Assembly (NCBI GenBank): GCA_950295325.1
Contig: OX485804.1
Location: forward strand, 70,177,533 to 70,241,532
Direction of reading: 5' to 3'
Origin: Polytrichum commune
Taxonomy: Eukaryota; Streptophyta; Polytrichopsida; Polytrichales; Polytrichaceae
DNA: 64,000 nucleotides
Positions 25,241-38,512 of this stretch are shown in pieces (the first letter of the stretch is position 1; each line of letters starts with the position of its first letter). The notes beneath the pieces were generated by a model. It was not told where the DNA came from, did not search any database, and was given only the letters and a program-made list of their open reading frames with translations. The translations under genes were made by a program, and so were the position numbers.

Positions 25241-25425
25241 GTAAAAACTAGCACATGTCACAATTGGGAATCTTTCTTGACTAATTCCAGAGAATGTGTT
25301 GAAATTGGTTGATTAATATTGTACTTACATGTTGCAAGAATTTGGGTTGCTCTTTTTGCACTAGGTATATTTCTTAGTGAACTTTGTCAGGGCATCTGTC
25401 TTGCAGTCTCTCTTGAAGGGAGAAA

Positions 25426-25821
25426 GTGATGTCCCTCAATTTATTTTCTAAATGGTTTTCTAATACCTGGTACTCTATATCATCTTATATTTCAATCCAT
25501 TCTGCTTGGACAACTTCAAGGTTCTCTCTGCCCTGCCATGGCCAAGGAGGGAGATGTGAAGCATGTTGCAGAGGAAGGGGGTACATTTGTAGATGGAGTG
25601 TTGTCATTGCTTATCCTGATCAGATGACAAAGTCAGGGAAGAAGTTGCCTAAGAAATATGTAAAGAGTGTTAGAGAGGTTGTCAAGAGGTTGCGGGAGTC
25701 ATTTCAGGAGGACACTATGAACGACGCAAAATTTAGAAGAAATGTCCATCCAACATTGGAATTGGTGACTGCACATCCATTCTGTAGCAGCATTGCTCAC
25801 AATCGGAACAATAGTACTTGA
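25426..25821 (+). CDS. Unrecognised ORF with a Lys-rich helical segment
   Basis: The part from about 25622 reads QMTKSGKKLPKKYVKSVREV, VKRLRESFQED and FRRNVHPTLELV, which looks like real alpha-helical protein. The first half does not. Possibly a 3' exon of a neighbouring broken gene. No family recognised. Confidence 0.25.
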   Translation: MMSLNLFSKWFSNTWYSISSYISIHSAWTTSRFSLPCHGQGGRCEACCRGRGYICRWSVVIAYPDQMTKSGKKLPKKYVKSVREVVKRLRESFQEDTMNDAKFRRNVHPTLELVTAHPFCSSIAHNRNNST

Positions 25822-26299
25822 GGAAGAGCACTGGGTGGTAATCTATCAATGTGATTCTCTAAGAGGTGTGTGAAATCATAACTTGTGCATTGGAGTGTTA
25901 TGTGGGTAGGACAACATGTGGGTGGGTTTTGGTTCTGGGGTTGTTCCACAATGAATTGCGAGTGTTTCTAGTGCGTGTTGTTGTTGGGACTGCTTATTTA
26001 ATCTCCTTAGCTTTGGGATAGGATGAAATTGAGACCTAAAAGGATAGGGGAACATACATTGGGATGAATTCTTTGTTAGTTGTGGTCGCACTTGATGCTA
26101 TAGACAAAAGAGCACAAGAAATGATAGAGATGTTTGTTATTGATCTAGAGCATAGCAGACGCACACATGAAAAACTTAATTCAAACTTTCGGAGAATTCT
26201 TTCATCATCAACAAATAATGATAATGATTCCTATGGTTTAGTTTCGAATGATATGGATTGAACTTTAGGATATTAATACATCTCTAAAAACTCACTTTA

Positions 26300-29200
26300 T
26301 TTTAGTTGTTCTCACGAGCAATGACCCTTACATTGAGAGTAGAGATAATGAAGGTTGAGATTGTATTAACTCCAAAGAATTATATTCAAATCATAAGGAG
26401 AAAAAAAGGTTAATATTTTTTTTGAGGATTACGATTGAGCATGTTAATGAAACATGATATTCTCAAGCGATTATAAATTAACATGATCTTATATTGTGAG
26501 TCTTCTCAGCTTATTGTAAAGGAACGGCCCATGGTGTTCATCAAGAGGTTACCATTTTCTTTTATTCAATCAAGGGAGGAAATGGATCACTAAGCAAGTG
26601 GCCCTTAAGAAGCCAATTCCGCAAAAGTGGCGGAATGAAATTTCCCTCTGCACCTCGTTTAAGTGGAATATCATCTCGCACAAAGCTAAGGCACAAAAAG
26701 AGGTTGTATTTCTCTGGTCGATCATCCCCAAGGCTGTGGCAATTAACGAGAAACGTAGAAAATCCTCGGGGGGGGTCACTCCCTCTTATAATAATGCATG
26801 CATGTGCGCTTAGGACCTATTTATTGGGGGCTATTTACCTTGCACAAAATATTATAAGGCATGGTTTTTTCAAAATAATGATAAATGCTTGTATTTTAAT
26901 ACACCCTATCAGTAATTATAAATTTTGAGGGAATCATTTTAAAAACTCTATTTTACTTATACTGCCAAAGAAAATTGGAAAGAAGATTGCAATTCAAACA
27001 ATGCGCTGAAATTTTCCCTCCCGGCACGTAGGTAGAGAACATTAACTCCACATTGGATATATTGGTTCAGTAACGTTCAAGCCAGCCAACCTGCAAAGTC
27101 ATCCATCCAAACTTTTTCAAAAGAAAATTACCTCTTTTCATCCACTAGCACAGACCCTACCCTAGACCCGTTACCCTTAGTAATTGTTTCCACGATATTT
27201 TACATGTACTAACTTGATAAGGAGGGGGCCACACCCGGGGGGTCCATGCCCGGTACTGGTGCCGGCACCGGTGGGGAATAGCTAATGGGCACCCCACATG
27301 GGGTATCCAAAACGGCCCTTGTGGCATGGTGTCAAAAGTTGTCCCCTCGTCCTTCCTACCGGAAAGGGGTTCACAGCTGCCCAGAACACTGCTTTCTCGA
27401 CGTAGCCAAATACCAGCGTTTCGAGGAAGCGGATGGATGGTGTGAATGAAAATACGGAGGTTGGGATGGATGTCATCCACTGCCAGAGCCGCAGCGCAAT
27501 GGAAGCGGGCAATGGAGGTCGGACATTCGAGGGTGGGACGGGGGTTCGGTCGAACATGGTGTGCATGTGGCCTGCGGCGAGTCGATGCGACTTGGGGGGG
27601 TCGCCACTCAGTGGTTTCGGTGCGATTGTGGTTTCTTGAAGGTGAGTGCCACGCCCGCGAAGAACATCTACGTGTCCCGGAATGTGAGGCACGGGGGGAT
27701 CACACCCTCTTACATTTTGTAACTCTTACATTAATGGGGTATTTAATGGGGGGGTATTTATGCACCTCTCGGTATTTTTTCCCTCCCTATTTGTAGATAT
27801 AAAGTTGCTTTGACATATTTTTAAGCACCCTATGTTTATTTGTAATTTTTTGGAGAGACCAATTTTTAGCATCATATTTTTTTTATAAATTGTACAGGTA
27901 CCAAATAATGAACAGAATACTATAGCATTGCAAAATCGACTATGTGAGCAACAAATGTTCCATACTATCCATCTTGTCATTTAATCAGTTTCAATTAGTT
28001 ATACCAATGCTAAAGCATTCAAAGTACCATTCAAAACACAATCAATAACACTTGGAGTTTAGTTAAAAGATTACCAATGAACATGGAGATGACAAAATGT
28101 ACAAGCTAACATAGACAAGTTATAAACACGGATAGAACAAAACAAGCAATATAATCAATTGTCATAAGACATGAAAATTTTGCATAATTATCTACTCCAA
28201 AACAAAAGATTGCATTCAATTGAAAAAACTAAATACACAAATTGAAAACAAACACATTCAATTTACTTTAATTGTGTTCACAAACACATTCAACCTTGTA
28301 CCAAATATTTACAATGTGAAGGGTTAGGATATAACTATGCACCCTCCAATACATGTCAAGGTACATATCAATATCTTCTCTTATGTCATGATAAGACAAA
28401 AAATTTGGAGAGGTTTAACACCAATGATGACAACGAACTAAAACTAATTGTTGGCACGAGGCGGACATACCTCACGAGAGCGGAGCAAACCGAATCTTTG
28501 GGGCTTGTGACACACCATGTGTGAATGTTGTGAATGCTATGGAGCAAAGAAGAAAGCTCCAAAAAATGTGTCTTACCTACCGCCTCTGTGCCACGCTTCA
28601 CCAATGCAAGACCTCCTACCCAAACGCTTCACCGCCTTCATACCACTATGCTTGTCCAAACCCTAAGCAAACCCAAGGGCCGTTGAGAAGTCACAACATT
28701 CCTTCCCCCAAAAAAATCCACAACGTTTTCCTCCAAACTAACGCGTTTCATTCAAATTTGGACAAAATTACACAATTTTTCATCCAAGTAGTCTAACCCA
28801 TAATTATTCTATTGATTCTACTACACACATTTGGGGGGATCCAATATCTATAATCCTATTTTTTTTCTACTGATTACTAAAATGGAGGAATTATTCACCG
28901 CCATTTTACATATAAACATGTAGGGAACATATTTCCAAAGCTATGGTAGATCTAATGAATGTATAAATTTTACCCTCAACGAATTAAATTGACCCTATTT
29001 TTTATCTCACATGGTTTCTAAAATTCCGATAGTCACCTCCCCGTGATGTGAGGCACGTGCACATAAGAAATAGGGGTTGAGAGATGGAGAGTATGCGGGA
29101 ATGTGGCCCACCGCATTTGTTTCGGGAATTTGTGTTGTGAATCGCCCTCAGCAGGATAGGAGACCAGCGTCGCCACACAGGCCGTCCCCAATTCCAATGC

Positions 29201-31800
29201 TTGTGTTTGCAGGTGCGCTGTTGGGTTCATGTGCACACATAATTTTGGAAACCCACCATCGCTCCGCACACAGAACCAGGGGTCAACGGAGTGCTCCTCC
29301 GAGCAGGAGACGTCCATGAATGGCATTTTCGTTGTCTGTGTTGGTCTTCGCTGGGTTTTGGTTGGGGCAGATAGTCGCCATAGATCATACATTGGAGTCT
29401 GGTTAGCCGGATTGATTTTTGGATGGCTGTCGGCATGTTGTACTCGGCCCATCCGCTGCTAACAAATCGATGTTGTGTATTAGGGCATTGTCGTCCGCGT
29501 GGCTGGGGGTTGCGGCATCGTGAGCTTGGAGGTCGCCTTTTCTACCTTGGAAGGGGGCCCAAGGAAGGGGTGGGGTGAGAGTGTAAGAGGGGGTGGCATT
29601 GGAGGTTGTGCTATCCAGAAGACGCGGTGGAGCCGGATTGAAGCCGGGAGACGGAGGTAATTCCTGGCGCAACATCCTGGGCTACGGTTTGTGAATATTT
29701 GTCGGTTGTCCTGTTTTGGTTTGGTGGTTCGGGCTGTGGTGCCTGGTGTGGTATTTCTGTGCGCACAATTTGGTCGTTGCTGCCGGCCTCCAGCAGCTGT
29801 GCGGAGCATATCCGGGCGTCGGCATCGGCTCCGCCAATCGGGGACTGCCTGTCATTGGTTATTTTGCGGTCGGCAGGACGTGCTGCACATGAATGTGTGG
29901 TAGGAATCCAAGGTACTCGCCCCTTCGACCTTCTCGGCCGTGTCTTTGGTTATGTCCCATCCTGGTCCTCTGTTTTTTATGGTTGGGGCTCTACCATCCG
30001 CCCCCGTGTGTGAGGGGTGGACTGTGCGTGCCTTCGATCTGCTGCGATGATTGTGGGATGCGGTGCGGATTCGTGGGCCGGTTGCAACATTCGAGTGTCG
30101 TGCACATTTTTTGGTGCACATTCAGTGCGTCTGTCCGGGGTGGTTGTGGACATTGGGTGCGCCTGTGTCGAGTGTGGAGATTTTGCCATTCCCAGAGGTT
30201 GCATGCTCAAATTCATGGATTGGTTTGCAGTCGGGGGATTACACGTTCAGGGTGCTACGACGGGGATGGATCAGAAGCATACCTTTGTGTTTCTTTCTCG
30301 GAATTGGGATTGGTGCGCCTGTGGGGTCACTGTGCGGAGCGACGGATGTTCACAACAGTCACATTGGATTTCATTGTGAGTTCTTGCAGAGCTGTTGTCC
30401 TGCTGGTGTTGGCTCCACATGGTTGTGACACGGGTAGATCACTTTAAGGCATTTTTGTGCGCCACGTGCGGCTGGGGTTTTTTTTGCTTTGGGGCTATTT
30501 ACCTTCAAGGGTTGAATTAAAACCTCCCTATAATTACTTAAATTTAAAAAATGGCCCATTTGTTTGCACCCTTCCATTACTTATATTGTCCAAGTCACTG
30601 CAATTTTTTGTACTCTATATTCTTTTTAAGCCATTTTTGGACAGACGGAAATCCCAATTATCATCCATCCCCGTGAGTCCTAAACCCATTTACATAGCAT
30701 ACTAAACATACCTTCTAGGATCCTTATCTTCAGCCCCTATATTAATTTTACAATAAAATAATGGCCCACGTTTTATGTCCATCCAACTTACTTATAATGG
30801 GATTGTCTACATTTAATGGCCCCTTCATTATTTGGAATTCCTTTATAATTTTAATTTCAAATGATTTTAATCCTCTCTATATTATGCCGCACGTCGTTTT
30901 TAAAATGCACTAAGTGATCCACCCGTGGGTTGTGATGGAGCTGGGGTGGCTTCCCAGGTGCTCCTCCAATTAGGTTCTCAATTGTCGATTTTGTATGTGC
31001 AGGTTTGCCTGTCTGGACTCCTCCACACTAAAATTCAACCCCCCCGGTCTCCACTCTTCGATGCTGGGAGACACCGGCTTTGCTACAATTGCACCTGCTC
31101 CGCAAGCCCACATGCGTGAATGTAATGCGGACATTTTTTCGGTCTCTCCAGGAAGCAACAACCATTTCTTTGGGCGGCCAACGATTGTCTACAGTTTAGG
31201 GCCCCGGGTTCCGTGGACTTCTTCACTTCTTGTGGTTGCCCTCGCCGTATGCAGGTCTCATCACTTGGCCGCAGCGTCGGGTGGTCCCCATATTGGTGCA
31301 TTCTTGCTCCACATGGCAATCCTTAGTGTAAACAGGTGCAACTCGGTGCATGCGTGTTCATTGGGCCCTTCGCATCTGCCGAGCACTCTTGCATTGTTTT
31401 TTTGCTGTTGTTTGTCTGCCACATTCTGTCGTGAGATATGTTGGCTTCATGTATCCCACCAAGGTTTACGCCCAGTAGGGTTTGCCATGGCATTTGTCCG
31501 TTGACTGTGAAGTTCTTTTGATTTCTACGGGTTTCCTGCCTTCAAAGAACTTGGATTTCTGGACCGGCTGCCATTCTGTGTGTCCTAAGGTGTTTATGTT
31601 GTGCGAATTATATGCGAGTCTATGTTTCCATGCAGCAAGACATAACATTACCAGTTTGCATTCAACTGTTGTTTGTATCTTTGTTTCAATAATTTTGTAG
31701 ATATTGGGGTTGTCTGTGTTCCATGTGTGTGTGTTGGGGGGGGGGGGGTTTAATTGGTTTTCGAGCAATAGACGACGCTGTGCATTTGGGCGGGTGCTCG
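26300..31800. other. Spacer with GC-rich islands, no gene recognised
   Basis: GC-rich tracts (27200-27700, 29050-30480, 30900-31500) alternate with AT-rich DNA. Long ORFs occur on both strands in the GC-rich parts, with Trp/Cys/Gly-rich translations and no domain, as expected for chance ORFs. GGGGCTATTTACCTT occurs at about 26827 and about 30491 in the same orientation. Confidence 0.4.
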
Positions 31801-31826
31801 CAATGTCCGTCAACTCAAGTGCCCAT

Positions 31827-32070
31827 AGACATGGACGATGGCTTCCCATCCGAGTTTGTGGACGACGAAGTGCCCCTGTCCAATGTTCCAGCGCCTTCGA
31901 GAGGTGGTGTGCGTGGTAGGGGTAGATCGAACACCGGACGGTCATCATCCGTATCTTCACATACAAAGGCTGCACTTCCCCACAAGGTTCGAGGGCCTAA
32001 CTGGACGGAGGCGGAAATGCTTGTCCTCATCGGGCAGAAACGGATTGAGTGGGACGGGAGGCATAATTGA
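31827..32070 (+). pseudogene. Trihelix/SANT-like DNA-binding fragment
   Basis: The frame reads MDDGFPSEFVDDEVPL, a Ser/Arg-rich linker, then PNWTEAEMLVLIGQKRIEWD. The last part is the first helix of a trihelix (Myb/SANT-like) domain, with the expected W-T-.-.-E pattern. The frame stops just after it (near 32070), before helices 2 and 3. Such domains occur in GT-type transcription factors and in the accessory protein of PIF/Harbinger transposons. Because transposon remnants dominate this tract, I favour the second, weakly. Confidence 0.45.
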
Positions 32071-33117
32071 AATTAGCCCTCTCTTGCCAAATTCATGTAT
32101 GGAAACACGGCGTGGAAGTTGATCTTGGCAGGTTGCATGGGTGTGGTTGGGTGCCCCCGACGTCGCCCGCATCGGGCGGGCCAGGAAATGGTGATTGCGC
32201 AAATACCAGTGCGTTGCGAGCCTTCAAGCCTATGGGGATTGAAGGGTGGGAGGGCGACGGGGACATTGCGGACCCGGCTGGAATAGGTGCACATGCGAGG
32301 CCCACGCCGTAGATGGCCGACATGGAATTCACAATGGAGGCCATGGGGAGAGCACAGTCTGTGCTCCCTCCCTGTTCCACACGCAAGCTATGGCCGGCCA
32401 CAACAATGGGGGCCGAACCCTAACCCACCCCCCCACCTGAGGGTTGTAAGAGTTGGGCGCTAAAGTCTGTTTGGTAGGTTATGGCCGCTGCTATCGCAAG
32501 TCACAGCCGCGAACCGGAGGCATTTTGGGTTCGGCGCCAAGCAGAAGGCAGGCGGAACAACAAAAATCGACCCACAAACAACAAAGAAAGTGCTCCCACA
32601 CCCACACACCCATGCCGCTACCTAGACACCGAAATGCGCAGGGAAGGGGTGAGGAGACCAGAATAAGCATGCATTACCCACCCGAAATGCAGTTCCCGAA
32701 GCTCAGCGTCAATTGCAATCGCCGTTGCTCCCTCCATGTCGTTGTGCGCGGATCTAGGAGCATAGGATGTTTCAGGGCCTCGGAGCGTGGGAGCACTACT
32801 AGGAATGGGGGTCCTTTCCCACACCAGAAGGAAATGGTTTTGCCAATTGATATCAAGCACGACACATATCCTAGTTGGTCCAACCACTATGGATGTGGTG
32901 TATTCTTGGACTAGTCCTAATTTTTAAAACGTATTGTGTCAAGACGATGTCCCAGGATAGTGCCCCTGGTAGGTGTCAAACTTGTGTCCCACTTTATTAT
33001 ATGATGCAACGGAATTAAAAGTTAATTTAGTCCATGCTATATATATATTAATCTCCAGCATTTATTAAAAAATGCAGTGATGGTGGGGGGCGCTACATCG
33101 CCGGCTACAGGTGTTTC

Positions 33118-34284
33118 GGTGTGTGGGGCCCAACTGTGTTTCTACACTCGGGGCCCGAAGTGCTACAACTGGGGCCCGAGTTGAGACACTTCAGGGTCCC
33201 AATTTCTACACTTGGGGCCCGAAGTGCTATAACTGGGGCCCCAGCTGAGACATTTCGAGGCCCCAGGTGTAGCAATTGGGGCCCCAATTCCTACACTCCG
33301 GGCCCGAAGTGCAACAACTGGGCCCGAGTAAAGACACTTCGGGGTCCCAATTTCTACACTCGGGGTCCCAAGTGCTACAACTGAGGCCCGAGTTGAGACA
33401 CTTCGGGGCCCCAATTTCTACACTCGGGGCCCAAAGTGCTACAACAACGGCCCGAGTTGAGACACTTCGCGGCCCCAGGTGTAGCACTTGGGACCCCAAT
33501 TCCTACACTCGGGGCCCGAACTGCTACAACTAGGGGCCCAATTCCTACACTCGGGGCCCGAACTGCTATGACTGAGGCCCCAGTTGAGACATTTTGGGGC
33601 CCCAGGTGTAGCAATTGGGGCCCCAATTACTACACTCCGGGCCTGAAGTGCAACAACTGGGCCCGAGTAAAGACACTTCGGGGTCCCAATTTCTACACTC
33701 GGGGCCCCAAGTGCTACAACTGAGGCCCAAGTTGAGACACTTCGGGGCCCCAATTTCTACACTCGCGGCCCAAAGTGCTACAACAAGGGCCCGAGTTGAG
33801 AGACTTCGCGGCCCCAGGTGTAGCACTTGGGGCCCCAATTCCTACACTCGGGGCCCGAACTGCTATAACTGAGGCCCCAGTTGAGACATTTCGGGGCCCC
33901 AGGTGTAGCAATTGGGGCCCCAATTACTACACTCCGGGCCCGAAGTGCAACAACTGGGCCCGAGTTGAGACACTTCGGGGTCCCAATTTCTACACTCGGG
34001 GCCCGAAGTGCTACAATTGGGGCCTGAGTTGAGACACTTCGCGGCCCCAGGTGTAGCATTTGGGGCCCCAATTCCTACACTCGGGGCATGAAGTGCTACA
34101 ACTAGGGCCCCAATTTCTACAGTCGGGGCCCGAAGTGCTACAATTAGGCCCCAATTCCTACACTCGGGGCCCGAAATGCTATAACTGGGGCCCCAATTGA
34201 GACATTTCAGGGCCCCAGTTGTAGCACTTGGGGCCCCAATTCCTACACTCGGGGCCTGAAGTCCTATTACTTGGGGCCCAAAGT
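33118..34284 (+). repeat. GGGGCCC minisatellite, left block
   Basis: GGGGCCC or GGGGCCCC recurs about every 21 bp. Linkers rotate among GAAGTGCTACAACT, GAGTTGAGACACTTC, AATTTCTACACTC and AGGTGTAGCACTT; several linkers are inverted complements of each other. Because the period is a multiple of three, long ORFs stay open on both strands; they are not genes. The block is cut at 34284 by the 16.1-kb element and continues in the same orientation at 50382. Confidence 0.95.
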
Positions 34285-34314
34285 AACACTATATTCGTTA
34301 ATCGGAGACTTTTG
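34285..34314 (+). repeat. Left terminal inverted repeat of the 16.1-kb element
   Basis: First 13 bases AACACTATATTCG are identical to the complement of the right end; three mismatches follow within 29 bp. The AAGT duplication lies directly outside. Confidence 0.85.
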
Positions 34315-34689
34315 AAAGTCTCAAAATAAAATATGCCCATAGTTTGGGATGCCAATATTGTGGGCATATGGAATGTTGGGAACATCAAGAACATGACAAT
34401 TTAAAAATTCGCACGTAAAGAATATTCCTAATACTAAAAATAGAAAATTGCAATTATAATGAAAACGTGAACTCCATGTGGAAAATAACAAGCGAATATA
34501 AAAAACAAATGGTTTATGTCATTATAGAGTTTGGGGTGCGCATCCCATAAGTAAGGTTCTTATGGTTTTGGATGGCACATCCCAAACGTATACCACAATG
34601 GAGTGTGACAAGTCTACTAAGTCTATTAAAAACCAAGACTACTAAGTACTAATGTTTTTTCCCGCCGTTAACTTTCACCTATGTTATGT

Positions 34690-37600
34690 TTACCCATCTC
34701 CATCTTCCGCTTCATATCCATTCTCGGCGTCATTTTCCGCAGCTGCAATACGTGCCAAGTTGTCTTTGGCAAAATGTATATGTTTTTGGGGGATGGTCAT
34801 TGCTTCTGTGTTGGAACCTTTGCGCGGCTTCCAAGCACAAAGTATAGTATCCGTGTTTATCCAAACCGGTGTGTACGCTGAGTCCACTGTCCACTTAAAA
34901 TTCTTTTTGGTGTCCCAACCTAAATAAGTGCGGAGCACGTTGTGGTCTTTAGTGCTTGGACGACAATATTCCACCTCAATTTGACGAAAGTTGGGGCTAG
35001 TTCGAACAAAATTGGGTGAAGACAATGCTTTTACCAACCAAATTGGCTTGGGATGCTCCTCATCCCCAGCTCGTACGAGGACCAAATACCCTTCATGGCA
35101 ATCAACACCTACACGAAACGACGGTGCCGGTCGATTGCGGGCAGGGCCAACGTAATGCTCGTCCATTGCGAACTCTTCACGAACGTCTCCATTGCTGAAA
35201 AACATAGTATCGGACTCGACAACCGTCAAACGACTTTGTGGCCAAAATCCTTGTGTCAAAGTCGTACGGGTGTCGCCACCAAGTGTCATCAAGGCTGAGC
35301 GAATGCGATCCCAATACGCGATCAACGGTTCATGGGTATTTCTAACACGTCTTGTGATGTCCTCCTCGCACAACTCTTTCCAATATTCAATGAATCCGGA
35401 TATGCCTTTGATGATTTCCGGCCCATTCCTCATGGGTTCGGGTTTGCAAGGCTTTGGTTCCCCATCCGGGACCAAACATTTCTCATCATTGTCTTGACGC
35501 CATACGAGTATACCATCATCCGGGCCCCAATTAGGAGATGTGCACAAAAGCTTGAATTGCATGGCCGGGAGACCATCGTCCCTCATATAAAATCGGAATT
35601 GTTGTGCTTTGGTATGCCCCACCAAACGGTCCCCTCCCTTCAACATGTATGGCTTGATGAAGGCCTTGAAATTTGGTACTTCCTCAATCAAGTGCGGAAT
35701 TACTGGCATATGGTCCAAATCCATATACGATTTCATAAGAAGAGGTATGGTTGGAAAATCTTCTTCATGCAACTTCATGCTCCACCGTCCGAATGATGCA
35801 TCAATGTCGTCGTGTGTATGTCCCACCATCAAGAAAGACACAAACACCTCCTTGAAGATTCCTTTCGCCACGAGCAATGACCAAAAACAAAATACGTATC
35901 GACATTTGTTGTCCTTCGCACAATTATCAAGTTGAACGTGGAGAGTTGGAGGCAATGGTTTTGCACAAATGGGCTCTCCGGGTGGTTCTGGCAATGACGA
36001 CATACAAACCTCCTTCCCCAAAAGCACTGCCTCATAAAGGGATGTGGTTCCACAACCATCAAAAAGTGCACGGGAAGAATGTACCGGTGGCTTCTCAAGA
36101 TCGCGCAACAGTTTTGCAAATGAACCCACCGTGTGGTTAGCATCCCCAGGGTAAAAATCCAAACCATAATGGGCATACTTTACGTCCCCATGGCCGTGGG
36201 CAATCATACCTGGAAAAAACAAACGATGCGTGACCAAAATAATCAAATAACCACTAAACGGATGTATGGAGTTGGACATTTGCCAAACACACCCAAGAAA
36301 ATTGGATAGACTTTAAACACGTAGTTGTGATTTCATACAAACCTGTGACAGCTACGGGCAACTTGAAGAGACCATCCGTGGCCTTTATTTTGCGTGCATA
36401 ACAAGGGCATGCGGTCTTGGCGTGGTCCATTTTATCATGGATGACTGTTAGAACCTCTGTGGGCCTCATTATGGATAGAGCACGATTCTTATAGTAATCT
36501 TGACGGTGTGCCTCTTGATTGTTGACATGTTCAATATATTTTTTCTGGTGTCTGGAATGAGATTCAGTGCCTATGGGGTGGGCGTCTCGAAGACCTTTGT
36601 ATTTTTCACACGTCGTACATCTAGCGAACTTGTCCCCGGGTCTTTTCAGAATGTATTCCGCAAACTGCTGGTTTTTAATCACACTCAACTTGGACAAAGA
36701 AATGGGCCCACATCCCGCTATGCGACCCACTTCATTGATGTCCGTTAAGATGTTCTTCCATTTTGTGCCCGTGGGCAACACCATTTGAACAACCTTCTCC
36801 CCTGACGACAATGTCCTCGTCTTGTGGGGCATTGCATCGGCCAATGGCACTATGATGGTGGATAGTGTCGCGGACGCTTGCAGTGTAGCCTCCCTAGGTT
36901 TCTTTGTGCCCGAGTTGCCATGAAATCGAGAGCGGCGACCCAACGATGAATATTTTCGAAACCTATAAAAGTCAGCCTTGGAGACGGCGTGGATGGTATA
37001 CCACGCTGTACAACACACATCAACATTCTCAAGTGTCACCACCTTATGCCCATGGGTATCAAGGTGCAAATTTCTGTGGACCTCGAGTTTCTTAGCCGAC
37101 CTCATACGAAAATCCGCAAGCCACATCTCTTGACGCAGAGATCTAATTTTCTCCCGCGGGAAAAATTGGCAACATTTCCTCGTGCAACAATCCTTGCCGG
37201 ACACTAGACGGATAGATTCGTCCCCCAAAAGCCGATCCCGTCGACGCTCCTTATCTCCGCGAAGCACACGGTTTGAATCATATCTACGGAGGCCTTTGCG
37301 AGGACGTGTTGTGGCCAACAAAGCTAATTGTGTTTGCTTATGCCGCCGCTCATGATCCCACAAACTCACTTCCTCATGTAGAACTCGACGAAGCGGCCAT
37401 CGACGCAAGGAAAATCTCCATGTCACCGGGAACTCTACCGGAAGCAAAGAGTTCAAGATGCACACGCCAACATCATCGAGACCTAGGGCGTTGGCATCGA
37501 CACAATCACGGGGATTGGAGTTTCTACATATACCATCTGCCACCGGGACACCAACCTCGTTGAGTAGAACGACATCAAGGCCAACCCATTGCTCCCTCCC

Positions 37601-37819
37601 GAAACCGGCACACAACGGAATGTCATCGTGGTCATCTCCGGAATGCAGAGATTGTTCGTGGACTTCCAAAGATTCATGGGAGGATGTATCCACAAACACC
37701 CCCCTCACGTTTGGTGAACCATTACTATCTGCCGACGGGGAAGACAGTTCACATTCAGCATCGGATGACGATGCATACGTCGACAACTCCAATGAACTAT
37801 CACTCACATGCAACGCCAT
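34690..37819 (-). CDS. DUF7869-type transposase-like protein (998 aa, 2 exons)
   Basis: Exon 1 is 37819-36343, the intron 36342-36210 (133 bp, GT..TTTTCCAG) and exon 2 36209-34690. They join in frame as ...PVAVTG-MIAHGHGD. ATG 37819 was chosen because the 59 codons upstream look non-coding. Residues 211-217 hold a cysteine cluster (CCTRKCC). A second cysteine pair is at C401/C404 (CTTCEKY). Exon 2 has the core typical of DUF7869 proteins: QLDNCAKDNKCRYVFCFW around residues 585-602 and VGHTHDDID around 621-629. Such proteins are repetitive in many plant and animal genomes and are thought to be transposase-related; the D/D/H residues here could form a metal site, which is inference. No palindrome copies lie within this gene. 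The frame is intact, so the copy may be recent. Confidence 0.8.
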
Positions 37820-38046
37820 ACAGCCTAGACCAACCACCAGGACATGATCAACCCAACCACCACCGCAATGCATACAAGAGAGGATAGAATATATGTGGAG
37901 ATAAATGGCCCAAAATTGACAAACAAATTTTGGTGCACCATTGGAGAACCTCACGCACAAAGACGAACGCGCGTCCCAAAAAAACGTTTTAAGCATACGT
38001 CTAGGTTGTTCACTAATGTAAACAATACATGGACAAAGAGGAGAAC

Positions 38047-38512
38047 ACTCGTTAGTCGTCCAGGAGGGCCCTGCTGTTCGGACCAGCGCCTGTCCACATA
38101 CAACCGACGACGAAATCAGAAATCCGAGAACGCCACATGCATTTACGAACGCGCATTCGTGACCTCAGTAACTTCTCCATGTACATCCGGCGGCCTTCGA
38201 GATCCCTCAAATGAGAGCACCCTGAGGAATATCGGTTTTGTAGGTCAAAGTACCATGTTGACTTAGGAACCTGCGCGATATACTATCACAAGAGAACACT
38301 TGTCCATACGCACAAAATTAGCAAATCTGCAGATGATGCCTGAATCAACTCCAACAATATTTTGAACACTGAGCACCTCCATATTGTGAATTTGATTATG
38401 TTGACTTTTGCGTACCTACCCATTTACGAACGGACGTTCGTAAATGGGTGCGACCCCGTGTTCACATCCTTCACGGACGAGCGATGAGCATATTTTTCTT
38501 GCTATTCTGTGT
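38047..38512 (+). repeat. Relic duplicate of the cargo exon 3 end and intron 3
   Basis: This tract aligns collinearly with 47424-48012. Shared landmarks in order: CGTTAGTCGT/CGTTAATCGT, GGAGGGCCCTGCTG, CCAGCGCC, a palindrome copy, TTTTGTAGG, GACTTAGGAA/GCCTTAGGAA, ACTATCAC, GATTATGTTGA, another palindrome followed by TGCGACCC, and GAGCAYATTTT. Coding frame is lost in this copy. It shows that the cargo region was once present upstream in another copy or was rearranged. Confidence 0.7.

Noticed and set aside
26760..27720. GGGGGTCACTCCCTCTTA / GGGGGATCACACCCTCTTA-like motifs as transposon ends
   Set aside because: Similar strings recur (also near 60505) but no matching inverted partner or target duplication was found.
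29033..32914. Dense ORFs of 100-180 codons on both strands
   Set aside because: GC-rich DNA with chance ORFs, Trp/Cys/Gly-rich translations, no domain except the trihelix fragment at 31827-32070.
33105..34071. Many ORFs of 70-100 codons on both strands in the GGGGCCC array (and again at 50380-51399)
   Set aside because: They stay open because the repeat period is a multiple of three; translations are periodic and have no domain.
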